Shown: positions 39,027 through 49,665 of the stretch, piece by piece
Layout: each line of letters starts with the position of its first letter
Position numbering within the stretch: position 1 is the stretch's first letter
NCBI RefSeq assembly: GCF_000264995.1
Contig: NW_006767434.1
Coordinates: forward strand, 2,196,004 to 2,260,003
Length of the DNA stretch: 64,000 nucleotides
Reading direction: 5' to 3'
From: Punctularia strigosozonata HHB-11173 SS5
Taxonomy: Eukaryota; Basidiomycota; Agaricomycetes; Corticiales; Punctulariaceae
The notes under the pieces: generated by a model
Told to the model about the DNA's origin: nothing
Databases searched by the model: none
What the model saw: only the letters and a program-made list of their open reading frames with translations
Position numbers and translations under genes: made by a program

Positions 39027-41486
39027 GTGCACCGGGACGCATCCCCTCCCCTCGTCACGCACACTCGGCGCCGCGCAGCATGCGGAGAGCCGCACCAGCA
39101 GCCCCAGGGGGGCCAGAGCGGCAAGAGAGGAGGCGTTCAGCAAGGCCCGCCGCCCCATACGCGCGCAGCGAAGGAGATCGCAATGGGCGCGAGAGGGAAC
39201 ACCACGGCAGAACGCAGTCTTTTCGCCAGGGCACCAGCGCCAGCGCCCACGCGCCGTGTGCCCTCTGCCTCGGGCGGCACCCTCACGACGTCCGATCGTG
39301 CAGGTCACGGACCCTCTGGGACGGGAAGACGAAGGCATACGCCGCAAGGGACGCCAGAGGACAACTGGTCGACCCGAGCGGCAGGGTCCTATGCATCGAC
39401 TTCCAAGTCCGCGGGTGCAAGCGCGACTCGCACGTCGAGGCCTACCGTCATTCCTGCTCCGGGTGCGGCAAAGGCAGTCACGGCGCTCGGGACTGCCATC
39501 TCGCAGAGGGCCAGTAAGGCACTCACGCCGCTGCGAGCCGAAGCCTGGCAGCGCATGCTCGCACGTAGCGACCTCCTGTATAAGTATCCCGGTATCCCTA
39601 ATTCCATTCAACTCGGTTTCGACGCGGGCATCTGCCCGCCAACTTCTACATTCATTCCGTCTAATAGCGCGTCCGTCGCCGAGCACCGCGAAAAGTTCAA
39701 CTGCATCATTCGGAAGGAGTTTGAGAAAGGACGGTATCTCGGCCCCTACTCGAGGCTCGAAATCGAAGAGGCGCTGGGGCCGTTTCAAACATCGCCGCTC
39801 TCCATTATCCCGAAGCCGCACAATCCGGCCAAATTCCGACTCATCCAAAACCTCTCCTATCCATACCACCCGCGTGAGAGCACATCCTCGATCAACTCCG
39901 CCATCGACGCCGCGATGTATCCGTGCACATGGGGCACGTTTGCCGCCGTGGCGCTGTCGTTGGCGCGGCTCCCGCCGGGTTCCCAGATCGCGAATCGAGA
40001 CGTCGCAGAGGCCTATCGCACCATTCCGATCAAGCCCGAACAGTGGCCGGGCCTGGTGGTGCGAATCGGCGAGGAAGACGCGTTCGCAGTGGACACCTGC
40101 GACTGTTTCGGCCTGCGGTCAGGGTGCGGGATATTCGGCGCAGCGGCCGACGCCTTCGCAGATCTGGCAAGAGAGGGCGGCATGGGCCCGGTTTCGAAGT
40201 GGGTGGACGACTTCATTTTCGCGAGAGTCAGACGCAGCTGCCTGGAGGAATACAATCGCAGGCGCCAGGATTGGAAACGCAGCATCGCGCAGCACGGCGG
40301 CGCGCGTCAAGACCGGAGCCGCCTATGGTATGGCGGGGCAGAGCTTCCGGATGGTCGCGTCGAGGAGTTCGACGACGACATGGCCTTCCCGCTGCGCGAC
40401 CTATCGCAGACTTCCGAACGCTCGCAGGCAGATGCGGAATTCTGCTACGCCATGTGCGATGTCGATCGTCTATCGGAGGAGCTCGGCTGGCCGTGGGGCG
40501 CGGACAAAGACCATCAGTTCGCAGAGGTCGCGCCGTTCACAGGTTTTGACTGGGACATCCGGTCACGCACGGTCGCCCTGGGCAAGGGGAAACAGGCCAA
40601 GTATACGCGCGCCATCCAGGAGTGGAACACGCAGCGAACGCACACGCTGGACGACGCTCAGAAGCTCTTCGGTAAGCTTCTGCACGCATCCCTGGTGGTC
40701 CCCGAAGGAAGAGCTTACCTCACCGAGCTGGAGACCATGCTCGGTGTCTTCGGTGACCGTCCTTTCCAGCCGCATACCCCTCCCAAGGGCACAATGGCCG
40801 CTCTCCAGTGGTGGCTGGATACCTTACAGCGAACCGAACTCAGCCGGCCCATTCCCGGGCCCGTCGAACTTTTCGACTCCGGAGGCTACTCCGACGCGAG
40901 CTCCGGAGTGGGCATCGGAGTGGTGGTCAGGGGTCGCTGGAGGGCCTGGAGGCTCCTCCCAGGCTGGGACTCAGGTGGCAGAGAGATCGGCTGGGCTGAA
41001 GCCGTCGGCTTCGAGCTACTGGTCCGAATCATCAGCCTTCTCTACAACACGGAGGCCAGGCACATCAAGGTCTTCGGAGACAACCGAGGCGTCGTCGAAG
41101 GCTGGTGGAACGGGCGAAGCCGTAATCGACACGTCAACGGAGTCTTCAAGCGCATACACGCTGAGGCCGTCACGACAGGGCACACTTTTCACACAAGATA
41201 CGTTACCAGCGCCAGCAACCCCGCCGACGCGCCCTCGCGAGGAGTCTACCCTCCACGAAGCATGCTGCTCCCTCCCCTACCCATACCCGAGGCTCTTGCA
41301 GGACTCCTCATCGACAGCGTGGAGCCGCTCACACAACGCGAGCGCGAGGTCAGGAGTGAGGGCCGAGCGCGCAAACCCCGGCCAAAAGAGCAGGAGAGCG
41401 GCGAAGCCGTACGAAACTCGATTGCGCAGGCCGACCTCGAGCAACGCAACGAGCAGTTCGCACGAGCCAACTTCCGCGAATGGTGA
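39027..41486 (+). CDS. reverse transcriptase-RNase H frame of the Ngaro-type element
   Basis: An 819-codon frame; homology to RT starts near 39560. RT blocks include PLSIIPKPHNPAKFRLIQNL (finger/palm), IANRDVAEAYRTIPI, CFGLRSGCGIFG and the catalytic strand KWVDDFIFA, where VDD stands in for the usual xDD box. After a connection region, RNase H follows from about 40860 (LFDSGGYSDASSGVGIGVVV, GWAEAVGFELLVRI, KVFGDNRGVVEGWW and SNPADAPSRG). RT and RNase H in this order, without protease or integrase, are typical of DIRS-order elements. Confidence 0.88.
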   Translation: MHRDASPPLVTHTRRRAACGEPHQQPQGGQSGKRGGVQQGPPPHTRAAKEIAMGARGNTTAERSLFARAPAPAPTRRVPSASGGTLTTSDRAGHGPSGTGRRRHTPQGTPEDNWSTRAAGSYASTSKSAGASATRTSRPTVIPAPGAAKAVTALGTAISQRASKALTPLRAEAWQRMLARSDLLYKYPGIPNSIQLGFDAGICPPTSTFIPSNSASVAEHREKFNCIIRKEFEKGRYLGPYSRLEIEEALGPFQTSPLSIIPKPHNPAKFRLIQNLSYPYHPRESTSSINSAIDAAMYPCTWGTFAAVALSLARLPPGSQIANRDVAEAYRTIPIKPEQWPGLVVRIGEEDAFAVDTCDCFGLRSGCGIFGAAADAFADLAREGGMGPVSKWVDDFIFARVRRSCLEEYNRRRQDWKRSIAQHGGARQDRSRLWYGGAELPDGRVEEFDDDMAFPLRDLSQTSERSQADAEFCYAMCDVDRLSEELGWPWGADKDHQFAEVAPFTGFDWDIRSRTVALGKGKQAKYTRAIQEWNTQRTHTLDDAQKLFGKLLHASLVVPEGRAYLTELETMLGVFGDRPFQPHTPPKGTMAALQWWLDTLQRTELSRPIPGPVELFDSGGYSDASSGVGIGVVVRGRWRAWRLLPGWDSGGREIGWAEAVGFELLVRIISLLYNTEARHIKVFGDNRGVVEGWWNGRSRNRHVNGVFKRIHAEAVTTGHTFHTRYVTSASNPADAPSRGVYPPRSMLLPPLPIPEALAGLLIDSVEPLTQREREVRSEGRARKPRPKEQESGEAVRNSIAQADLEQRNEQFARANFREW

Positions 41487-42624
41487 ACGCGACGCGGGAG
41501 CGGCACCGTCGCAAGCTAGCCTTCGCCCCGCGTGCCCGGCCAGCCAACGGCTGTTACTGTGGACACCCGCAGGTGGTCGCACGACCTTCGGGGCCGACGG
41601 GCAGCCGTCCGGATTGGACCAGCGCGACCTCGACCGGGTGCGCGAAGTGATGGCTCAGGCGCTAGCCCCGTCAACCGCAGAGACGTACGGCGCGGGGCTA
41701 GTGGCGTTCCACGCATTCTGCGACGAACGCGGAATAGCGGAGGAGCAACGGACACCCGCATCGGCAACGCTCATGCTTGCATTCCTCGCAGCGCTGGCCG
41801 GCCTATACGCAGGGTCGACAGTGGCCAATTACTTCTACGGCGTACGAGCATGGCACCTCATCCACGGTGTCGCCTGGAATATGGACGACTCAGCCATGCA
41901 ATCGATGCTGAAGGCGACGGCTAAGCTTACCCCGGCGGCCTCGAAGCGCAAGAAGCGAGAGCCGTACACCGAGGATCTCATCCGCGCGATACGGCAACAG
42001 CTCGTCGTCGACCAGGGTTTCGACGCCGCAGTCTACGCGTGCCTGACGGTGGCGTTCTACGCATGCGCACGGGTAGGCGAGCTCACCGTGCGCAACCGCA
42101 GCAGCTTCGAACCCGGCACCCACGCCAAGCGCGCGGACCTCGGGCTAGCCGTGGATAGGAACGGGCTGCGGCAGCAAACCTTGCAGCTGCCGCGAACCAA
42201 ATGCGCCGTCGGCGGGGAGCAGATCCATTGGGGACAGCAGGACGGGATCACAGACCCCGTCGCCGCCCTCGCGAATCACCTCAGCGTCAACAGCTTGGAT
42301 GACGACGAACACATCTTCGCATACAAGGCACGAAACGGGCAAGTCTGGCCGCTGACGCGCAAAGCCTTTCTAGACCGCATCCGGGCCGCCACCAAAGCAG
42401 CAGGCAGAGCCCCGCTCCAAGGACACGGCATTCGAATCGGCGGGACCCTCGAGTATCTATTGAGAGGCGTCCCGTTCGAGGTCGTCAAGACCAAAGGGCG
42501 CTGGGGAAGCGAGGCTTTCCTGGGGTATCTCCGGAAGCACGCGGAGATCCTCGCCCCCTACATGCAAGCGCGGCCGCGGCTACAAGCGGAATTCATACGG
42601 TACGCCATGCCGCCGGTCCGTTGA
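41487..42624 (+). CDS. tyrosine recombinase region of the Ngaro-type element
   Basis: Homology to tyrosine recombinases runs from about 41600 to the stop at 42624, in a frame that overlaps the end of the RT/RNase H frame. An N-terminal SAM-like DNA-binding part (LAPSTAETYGAGLVAFHAFCDE) precedes the catalytic part. Catalytic residues are visible: Arg in FYACARVGELTVRNRS, the HxxR box in LQGHGIRIGGTLEYLL and Tyr in FLGYLRKHAEI. This replaces the DDE integrase of LTR elements and inserts a circular intermediate. Confidence 0.88.
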
Positions 42625-42694
42625 CGGTAAGCACCGCTCCTATCTGGCGGGGTTCGCCTGCGCGACGCGTCGCGTTGCTCCTACCATTTTGGGT

Positions 42695-42883
42695 ATCGCG
42701 GCTCACACCCCGCACAGATTCCCGGACCGGAACGCCCCCTTCGGGGGCATTCGCCCGTTTCTCACCAACTTACACATAGTCTAATCAGCTTAGTACCACG
42801 CGGCTCAAACCTAATTAGAAATGCTAATATAAGAGCCCCGTTCTCTGATCCTGGGAAACAAGCAACAAAGAGACGGCATAGAT
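42695..42883 (+). repeat. split direct repeat B1 (internal)
   Basis: A 189 bp repeat starting ATCGCGGCTCACACC and ending GGCATAGAT, repeated at 43942-44130 and identical by eye. It contains the short hairpin CCCCCTTCGGGGG and a TATA-like TATAAG at 42828-42833. It abuts A2 with a two-base overlap (AT). Confidence 0.88.
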
Positions 42884-43048
42884 CGTGGTTCTGAGCTGAA
42901 GTGAGGAACGAACGGAGGCGCAAGAACTTAGTCTATGCGCGCGCGGGCGTTGCGGTGGCGGTGCAATTTCTTCCTCGCCATCCGCACCGTCCGCCACTGA
43001 GTCCAGCATACGGCGAGCTCACTAAGGGCCGCCGTAACTCGTATTTTG
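42882..43048 (+). repeat. split direct repeat A2 (internal)
   Basis: Second copy of the 167 bp A repeat, directly after B1. The B1-A2 junction matches what circular joining of the outer ends would make. Confidence 0.88.
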
Positions 43049-43941
43049 CCACCCGCCCACCCAACTCCGACGCGACACGCTGAGCGCAACAGTTCAGCTA
43101 GCGGAGATACCAATTGCGGAAAACGACTCACAGGGTCACGTGTGACGATAGCACGGGCACGCGTGACAGAACAAGGAACAACCGGAGCAGGAAACCGGAA
43201 GCCGCAGGTAGCGGCATATCAGGCGCCAATAATAGGTCAGCCCGGGGAGGTCCGGACACGTGCAGATAACCCCGGACAGCTTCGAGCCGAGGGGGGGGTA
43301 CGCGGCAGAGGAGGTTGCCGCTGACGGGGCGGCATCCGGAAGAGCCGGAAGGGGATAAAGAGCCCGTAGAGGGCGCAGCCCAGTGTAAGGCCTGTCCCTC
43401 CCCAGGACTTCCGCGGGCCCTAGGACTAATCCGTTTCAGCCTGGGTAAGCCACCTGAACGATAACGAACTCACACTCGTAATGCATAACGCGGCAGCGCG
43501 GATCATCCAGGTGGACATAGTGGGGCACCACACGGGCGCAAAGATGCTCAGCGTAGAACGCTTCACCAGGAGGGATGATGAGGCCCCCAGGAGGGAGGGG
43601 CCAGTTCACCGGGGAGGAACGAGCGACTTGGGAGTGGGAGGACATAGAAAAAGAGAGCGAAGGGGAAGGAGCGGGAACGTCACCCCTGAGACACTTATAG
43701 GATCGTGAACCGCGGCGAAGACACCGCCGCGGACCAGAGCTCCAGCGTCACATCGGGGAGAAAGAGCGCACTCAAGCGAAAAGAGGATAGCGCCGGAGGA
43801 GTGTGTATGTAAAAGGTGCCAGAACCTGACAGACTGCCGTCCATTTGTAGTCCCCTCATTTCTGGGGTCCGGGAACTAAGCGAGGTCACTTTCAGGGTTG
43901 CATCCCACCCTCCACTCCTCTTGTTGTAACCCTGCCCGCCC
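43049..43941. other. A2-B2 spacer inside the Ngaro-type element
   Basis: 893 bp without a supported protein. It is purine-rich in places (GGGGGGG near 43290; GGAGGGAGGGG near 43600) and shows no match to the other parts. It may hold regulatory or RNA signals of the element. Confidence 0.5.
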
Positions 43942-44130
43942 ATCGCGGCTCACACCCCGCACAGATTCCCGGACCGGAACGCCCCCTTCGGGGGCATTCG
44001 CCCGTTTCTCACCAACTTACACATAGTCTAATCAGCTTAGTACCACGCGGCTCAAACCTAATTAGAAATGCTAATATAAGAGCCCCGTTCTCTGATCCTG
44101 GGAAACAAGCAACAAAGAGACGGCATAGAT
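43942..44130 (+). repeat. split direct repeat B2 (right end of Ngaro-type element)
   Basis: Second copy of the 189 bp B repeat; its end at 44130 is the right terminus. Host sequence resumes 41 bp before the CHAT gene start. Confidence 0.88.
44075..44080 (+). promoter_or_regulatory. TATA-like motif in the B2 repeat upstream of the CHAT gene
   Basis: TATAAG within CTAATATAAGAGCC, with its first base 97 bp before the ATG of the TPR-CHAT gene and with nothing but element end and 41 bp of host DNA between. It could drive the host gene; function is inference. Confidence 0.4.
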
Positions 44131-44171
44131 AACCTACAAAGCAGTGGCTTGCTCCGCTATCGTCGCTGCCC

Positions 44172-47100
44172 ATGTCGCAATCACTCGGTGGCTCTTCAGG
44201 CAGCGATGATTCTGGGCTTGTAGCAAGGCCCTGGACCGTTGTTGCCTCTGGTACGCACCCATCTTTGCTCGGGGGCAACGTTACCCACTCCGCCGTTTCT
44301 CTTACAGATATCTCTGACGACGACGATGCAGGCAGCCAAGACAGCTCCTCATGCGAGGGATTGTCGCTGTCGGATGAAGGCGCTGAAGACCGGCCTATAG
44401 ATGAAGCTCTGATAGCGCGTTTCGAGAGCCTCAGGGAGCATGCCTTTGGTCTTCTGGCCGAGTACGAACGCCGTGCTGATTTTGACACGTTGGTGAGGTC
44501 TATAGCTACCGCGAGGGAGGCCTTTGCTCTGATTCCCGAAGGGAGAACCCAAAGCCGTGGCTTGCTTAACGTTCTCGCGACTGGTCTCCTGGAGCGTTAC
44601 GAGTTCGATGGCAACGTGAATGCCGTAATTGAAGCGACCACCTTGACTCGTACGGCTCTTCTGCTGCACCCACCAGAGCACCCAGATCATGAAGAGTCGC
44701 TCGGCATCCTGGTCAAGGCCCTCATGGCGTTCTATGAGCGTTACGGAAGGCGGGACACCCTAGATTCGTTGATAAACCTCCATCGTCAATGTCTTTCGAA
44801 ACGCCCAGCTGGGCATCCCGAGCGGGACATCGCGCTCAGCGACCTCGCAAATAGCCTCATGATCCGATATGAATGCGACGACGATCGGGATATGCTGGAT
44901 TCAGCGATTGGTCTTTACCGTGAGACCCTTGCATTGCATCCAGAAGGGCACCTCGATCGTGGCCTTTCACTCAACAATCTCGCAAGCGCACTCGAGACTG
45001 GCTACGAGGCTTGCGGCGATCCAGACGTGTTGGATGAAACCATTGCACTCTACCGCGAGGCCCTGTCTCTATGCCCCGCAGGCCATCCTAAATGCGGGAC
45101 TCTGTTGAGTAATCTCGCAAACAGCCTTGTTACTCGATACCAGCATGGGGCCGATCCTGAGGCATTGGACGAAGCATTGCATCTTCATCGGAAGGCTCTC
45201 TCTTTACGTCACGATGGGCATCCTGAGCACGCAAGTTCGCTCAGTAACCTTGCGAACGGGCTGATGCTCCTCTGCAAGCGGAACGGTGACCCCGACGCGA
45301 TGGATGAGATGATTGTTCTCTCCCGAAAAGCCCTCACTTTATGCCCGGATGGGCACCCCGATCGTGGAAGGTCGCTGAACGATCTTGCCACAGGGCTCAT
45401 GGTTCATTATGAGTGCTACGGCAAGCCGGACATCCTAGATGAAGTCCTCACTCTCCATCGCGAAGCACTTTCATTACATCACATAGGGCACGCCGATAGG
45501 CACATGTCGCTGAACAATCTCGCAATATGTCTCTTTGCTCACTACGAACGCTACGGAGATGCGCATGTTTTGGACGAAATTATCGCCCTTCACCGCGAGG
45601 CCATGACATTGCGCAATGACGACCATCCGCACCATCCTACGTCACTCAACAATCTTGCGAATGCGCTCATGATTCGCTATAGGCACAGTGGTGATCCGAA
45701 CACCCTTCAGGAAGTGATAAAACTTCACCGTCACGCGCTTATGCTGCTTCCTGAAGGACGTCCCGGCCGTGGAGGCTCCCTCAGTAACCTTGCAATCAGC
45801 CTCTCCACCCACTACGAACGTTACGGTACCCCAGATGTTCTGGAAGAAGCCATTGTCCTCCATCGTGAGGCCCTCGCGCTTCGACCCGGAGGACATACTG
45901 AACGAGGCATAACGCTCAGCAGCCTCGCTTTAGCTCTCAGGACTCACTACCAGCGCTTCGGAGATCCGGCTACCTTGAAGGAGGCGAACGCCCTCCATCG
46001 CGAGGCTCTCTCCTTGCATCCTGTGGGCCATCAAGGTCAACAGATGTCGCTCAGCAACCTTGCGAACAGCCTTATGACTCATTATCAACGCTTCGGTGAC
46101 CCAGACACGCTAGACGAAGTCATCGTCCTTCAGCGAGAGGCTCTTTCCCTGTGCCCCCGCAACCATCCAGACCGCGACGGCCTGCTCAACAATCTCGCGA
46201 ACGCCCTCATGACTCACTGCGAGAATTACAGCGATTTGGGCACCCTGGAGGAGGTTATCGTTCTTCATCGCGAAGCTTTGTCATTACGGTCGGGAGGACA
46301 TCCGGAAAGGAGCATGTCATTGAACAACCTTGCGAGTGCCCTCATGACTCACCATCGATACCGTGGCTCTCCGGACACCCTTCGCGAAGCCATAGACTTC
46401 CATCGCGAGGCCCTGTCACTACGTCCTCATGGTCATCCCGACCGCGGACCAACCCTAAGTAATCTGGCAAACAGCGTCATGGCTTATTACAAGCACCAGC
46501 GGGACTTGGATACGCTCAACGAGGCGATTACTCTCTGTCGTGAAGCTCTACATATAACAACTGAGGGAGTTCCGGACTACGGAGCCCTTCTGTTGGACCT
46601 GTACCAGGCTCTCGACCTGGCTTATACCCACTCTCGCGACCCATCTTTGCTAACAGAGATGCATCAAACCCTCTCAGCCGCAGACGTAGCTCTTCCTTTC
46701 GGCGCTTACTCGCGTTTGCAGCTCCTATGGTGCCTATCCTCTCATCACAATCGTTCTGGTTCACCGTATCATAATGTGTCGCTGTCTATCAAGTACGTGG
46801 AAAACGCAATCTCTTATCCCTTTGGAGCAGTCAAAGATCGCTTGCGTCGTGCGCAGAACTTCTTGCAACAGTACGAGGATGAAATCCCCGCGGCTAGTGG
46901 CACCGAGGATTCGGCTAGTGGCACAGATATGCACCTTGCATTACTCAGTGCATATGAGACGGCCATCGGGCTTTTGCCTCGAATCGCTGTTCTCGGCCTT
47001 GACCCAAAGGCGCGTCTTGCCTCTCTTGATGGTGCCCAGAGGATTGCAGTTGACGCCTCATTGCGCGCACTGGAACTGAATCGCCTCCCTCTCGCCGTAG

Positions 47101-48752
47101 AGCTTCTGGAACAAGGTCGAGCTGTTTTTTGGGCTCAGGCGTTGCGCCTCCGCACTCAATTCGACTCACTACCCCAGGATCTCTCCACGGAACTGGTTAG
47201 CCTAACCCGCCTTCTAGCGGCCAACACTGACCATCGCGCAAACACGGACGACATCCATGTTCCGGGGACGTTTGCGGTCGCTGCGTCGATCCGGAGGCAG
47301 CAAAGTGATAGGTTCGAAAAGTTGATCCAGGACGTGCGCGCAATTCCGGGTTTCGAGCGCTTCCTGGTGCACGAACCGTTCTCTTCGTTGTCAGATGCAG
47401 CGGCTCTTGGGCCGGTGGTCATTCTCATCCCTGGAGCAAGAATGTCTCATGCGATCATCATCGAAGGCAACCATACACCTTTCCACGTTGAGCTCGGAAA
47501 CATCACAAGGGAGATAGCAATTTCGTACGCGACGCAGTTGCGAAAGGATGGCGTCGAATACAGGTCGTCCAAGCAAAAACGGCAGGGTATGAGGAACAAC
47601 CCGGCATCTGACAGTGGTGGCCATTCCGACCAGGAATCACGACCAACTGCTCGCGAAGGCCAAACCCCGGACCAGGTCCCTGATGAACCTGAACTGGTCA
47701 GTCCACTGAAGCACCATCTATTTCATGCTGTCTCAACATCGATGCAGGAAGCACCACTGCTGATTTTACTGGAAAGGCTATGGAACGACGTGGTTCGCCC
47801 TGTGATTGATGTGTTACACCTTACGGTTCGCCGGTTCCTAAGTTACCGAGAGGTGTCCTGAATTGCTTAACGGACCCTTCAGATTCGTACTGGTCACAGT
47901 CGCCCACGACTTACGTGGATGCCCACAGGCCCATTCGCGTTCCTTCCTGTCCATGCTGCTGGTATTTACACCGGGGGAGAGGTTCAATACTGTTCTCAGT
48001 ACGTTGTATCTTCCTATACTCCGACGCTTGGGGCACTCCGTATCGCTCAGCGCAAAACATCACGTTAGCCACGTCACGGTGTAAAGTCACTTTTCGTCGC
48101 AGAGCCTAAAGCATCAGAGCCGGGTTGGGACGTTATCAAGGGCGTTTACAAGGAGGTCAAATCTGCCGTAAAGGTGATACCTGGTCACGGCGTTACAGTG
48201 ATCCGACGTGAGCACGGTACGCCTACTGCCCTCGCCAAGGTCGTCGAACGACTTCCGGATAGCGCTATCGTCCATCTGGCCTGTCACGGGGAACAGAATG
48301 CAGAAGAACCGCTTCGAAGCGCATTTAAGCTAGGAGACGGGGACCTCACCATCGACGAATTGACGAAGCTGAACCTGCCAGATGCCATGTTCGCCTACCT
48401 CAGCGCCTGCGAGACTGGCAAGGGGGACAGCTCGCATCCTGATGAGGCTATCCACTTGGCTGCTGCTATGCTATTTGCTGGATTTCGCAGCATCATCGCA
48501 ACGTTGTGGTGAGTCGATACTAGATGGTTAATTTTCGCTCACTGACAGGGATCCGCGTTGGCTACCAGGCCAATGTCAGACATGACTGGGCCATTCGTTG
48601 CTGAGCATGTCTACAGGCAATTGTTCAATACCGACAACGACATGGTGGACTTCAACGTTATCCCTTATGCGCTCGACGAAGCTGTGGATATGCTTCGAAG
48701 GGGAGGATGCAGCGCCTATGAATGGGCAACGTTCATGCACATCGGTGCATAG
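44172..48752 (+). CDS. TPR-repeat protein with C-terminal CHAT (caspase-like) domain
   Basis: Large protein of the CHAT (caspase HetF associated with TPRs) class, expanded in Agaricomycetes and thought to act in self/non-self or stress responses. Exons 44172-47825, 47883-48508 and 48569-48752 span 1488 codons. An S/D-rich N-terminus is followed by about 15 TPR-like units of 42 residues (consensus LHREALSLxPxGHPDRxxSLNNLAxxL) at about residues 95-770. The C-terminal CHAT part has TWMPTGPFAFLPVHAAGIY, IVHLACHGEQN (catalytic His) and AYLSACETGKGD (catalytic Cys). An in-frame TAG at 48066-48068 interrupts otherwise family-like sequence (LGALRIAQRKTSR before it, HGVKSLFVAEPKASEPGW after). A 39 nt GT-AG stretch (48065-48103) could remove it but is shorter than any other intron here. 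The gene may therefore be a recent pseudogene or unusually spliced. Confidence 0.8.
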
Positions 48753-49075
48753 TACCAACTTACTTAGTACGCCAGTAGATTCGCATCTCTGCTTCGCATC
48801 TCAATCCTTGCGTTGTTCGGAACGGGATTGTCAAACAACGTTCCAGTCAATTTGATGTAGTACTAGTCTCGTCGATGTTCAGTAGTGAATGTATGCAGCC
48901 AGACTCAGAGTCTCAGTCGATCGCCCGTGGGACGCAGGCGCGGGGTCAGTCTCCCACGGCGGGCGCGTACCCGTGGGATGAACTGCACAGCGGTGGCTGA
49001 CTTCCATATCCGATCTTTGCCCCTCCCCGTCGTCGCCGTCAAGAAATCTACCGGTCAAGGCTCCCTCACTCAAAA
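48753..49075. other. intergenic CHAT-RPS19
   Basis: 323 bp without coding signal. The part near 49030 (CCCCTCCCCGTCGTCGCCGTC) is pyrimidine-rich, as expected for a ribosomal protein gene leader. Confidence 0.45.
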
Positions 49076-49665
49076 TGCCCGGCGTACGAGACATCAGGTC
49101 CGTATCAACTATGCGAGGACCCTGGTGCTCCGCTCATATTCCAAGGTAGCGCGGAAGCCTTCATCTCCGCCTACGCCAGCCACCTCAAGCGCTCTGGCAA
49201 GCTCGAGGTTCCTACATGGGTGGATATCGTCAAGACCGGTTCCTACAAAGAGCTCGCTCCCTATGATCCCGATTGGTACTACGTTCGCGCCGGTATGCTC
49301 ACATTGCATTATCTATGCTTGCATGTGCATCTTACCGTGTCACGTACTTAGCTGCCGTCGCAAGACACATTTACCTCCGGAAAGACGTCGGCATCGGCAA
49401 GCTGACCAAGCTTCACGGTGGCCGCAACAGGCGCGGCAACCGTCCCTCGCACCATGGTGATGCCTCCGCTTCCGTTCAGCGCAAGGTCTGCCAATCCCTT
49501 GAGAAGATCGGCGTGCTCGAGCAGACCGACAACGGCGGCAGGCGGATAAGTCAGGACGGCATGCGTGACCTCGACCGTATCGCGACTGCTGTCGTCGAGG
49601 CGCAGCGCGAGGAAGCCGAGGAAGAAGAAGAAGAGGAGGAGGCTGAGGAGGAGGACGAGGAGTAA
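49076..49665 (+). CDS. RPS19: 40S ribosomal protein S19 (eS19)
   Basis: Small-subunit protein needed for 18S rRNA maturation. Three exons (49076-49098, 49150-49292, 49352-49665) give 159 residues. Family blocks: [29 protein letters not shown] (in two exons), [48 protein letters not shown] and [29 protein letters not shown]. The acceptor at 49149 (GGTAG) was chosen because the one four bases earlier shifts the frame. The C-terminus carries a run of about 20 almost purely acidic residues (Glu/Asp with two Ala), which most eS19 proteins lack; this makes it longer than the usual 143-146 residues. Confidence 0.95.

Larger units (their letters stand above)
37651..44130 (+). mobile_element. Ngaro-type (DIRS order) tyrosine-recombinase retrotransposon
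   Basis: A 6.48 kb element bounded by split direct repeats in the order A1 - coding part - B1-A2 - spacer - B2, the arrangement known for Ngaro/PAT retroelements. The internal B1 and A2 copies abut, so the outer ends (A1 start, B2 end) reproduce the B-A junction of a circular intermediate. Coding parts in order are a gag-like frame, a Cys/His knuckle region, reverse transcriptase with RNase H, and a tyrosine recombinase. A1/A2 (167 bp) and B1/B2 (189 bp) look identical by eye, so the insertion is recent. It looks whole, and no clear target-site duplication is seen, as expected for recombinase-mediated insertion. Ngaro rather than PAT is favoured because no methyltransferase is seen and Ngaro is common in basidiomycetes. 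Confidence 0.85.

Noticed and set aside
38973-39869. 298-codon minus-strand frame inside the Ngaro-type element
   Set aside because: Antisense to the knuckle and RT coding part; Arg/Cys-rich without family resemblance.
39256-42624. One 1122-codon frame taken as a single giant protein
   Set aside because: Only the last part, from about 41600, resembles a protein family (tyrosine recombinase). The earlier part lies over the RT/RNase H frame and has Arg/Ser-rich shadow composition.
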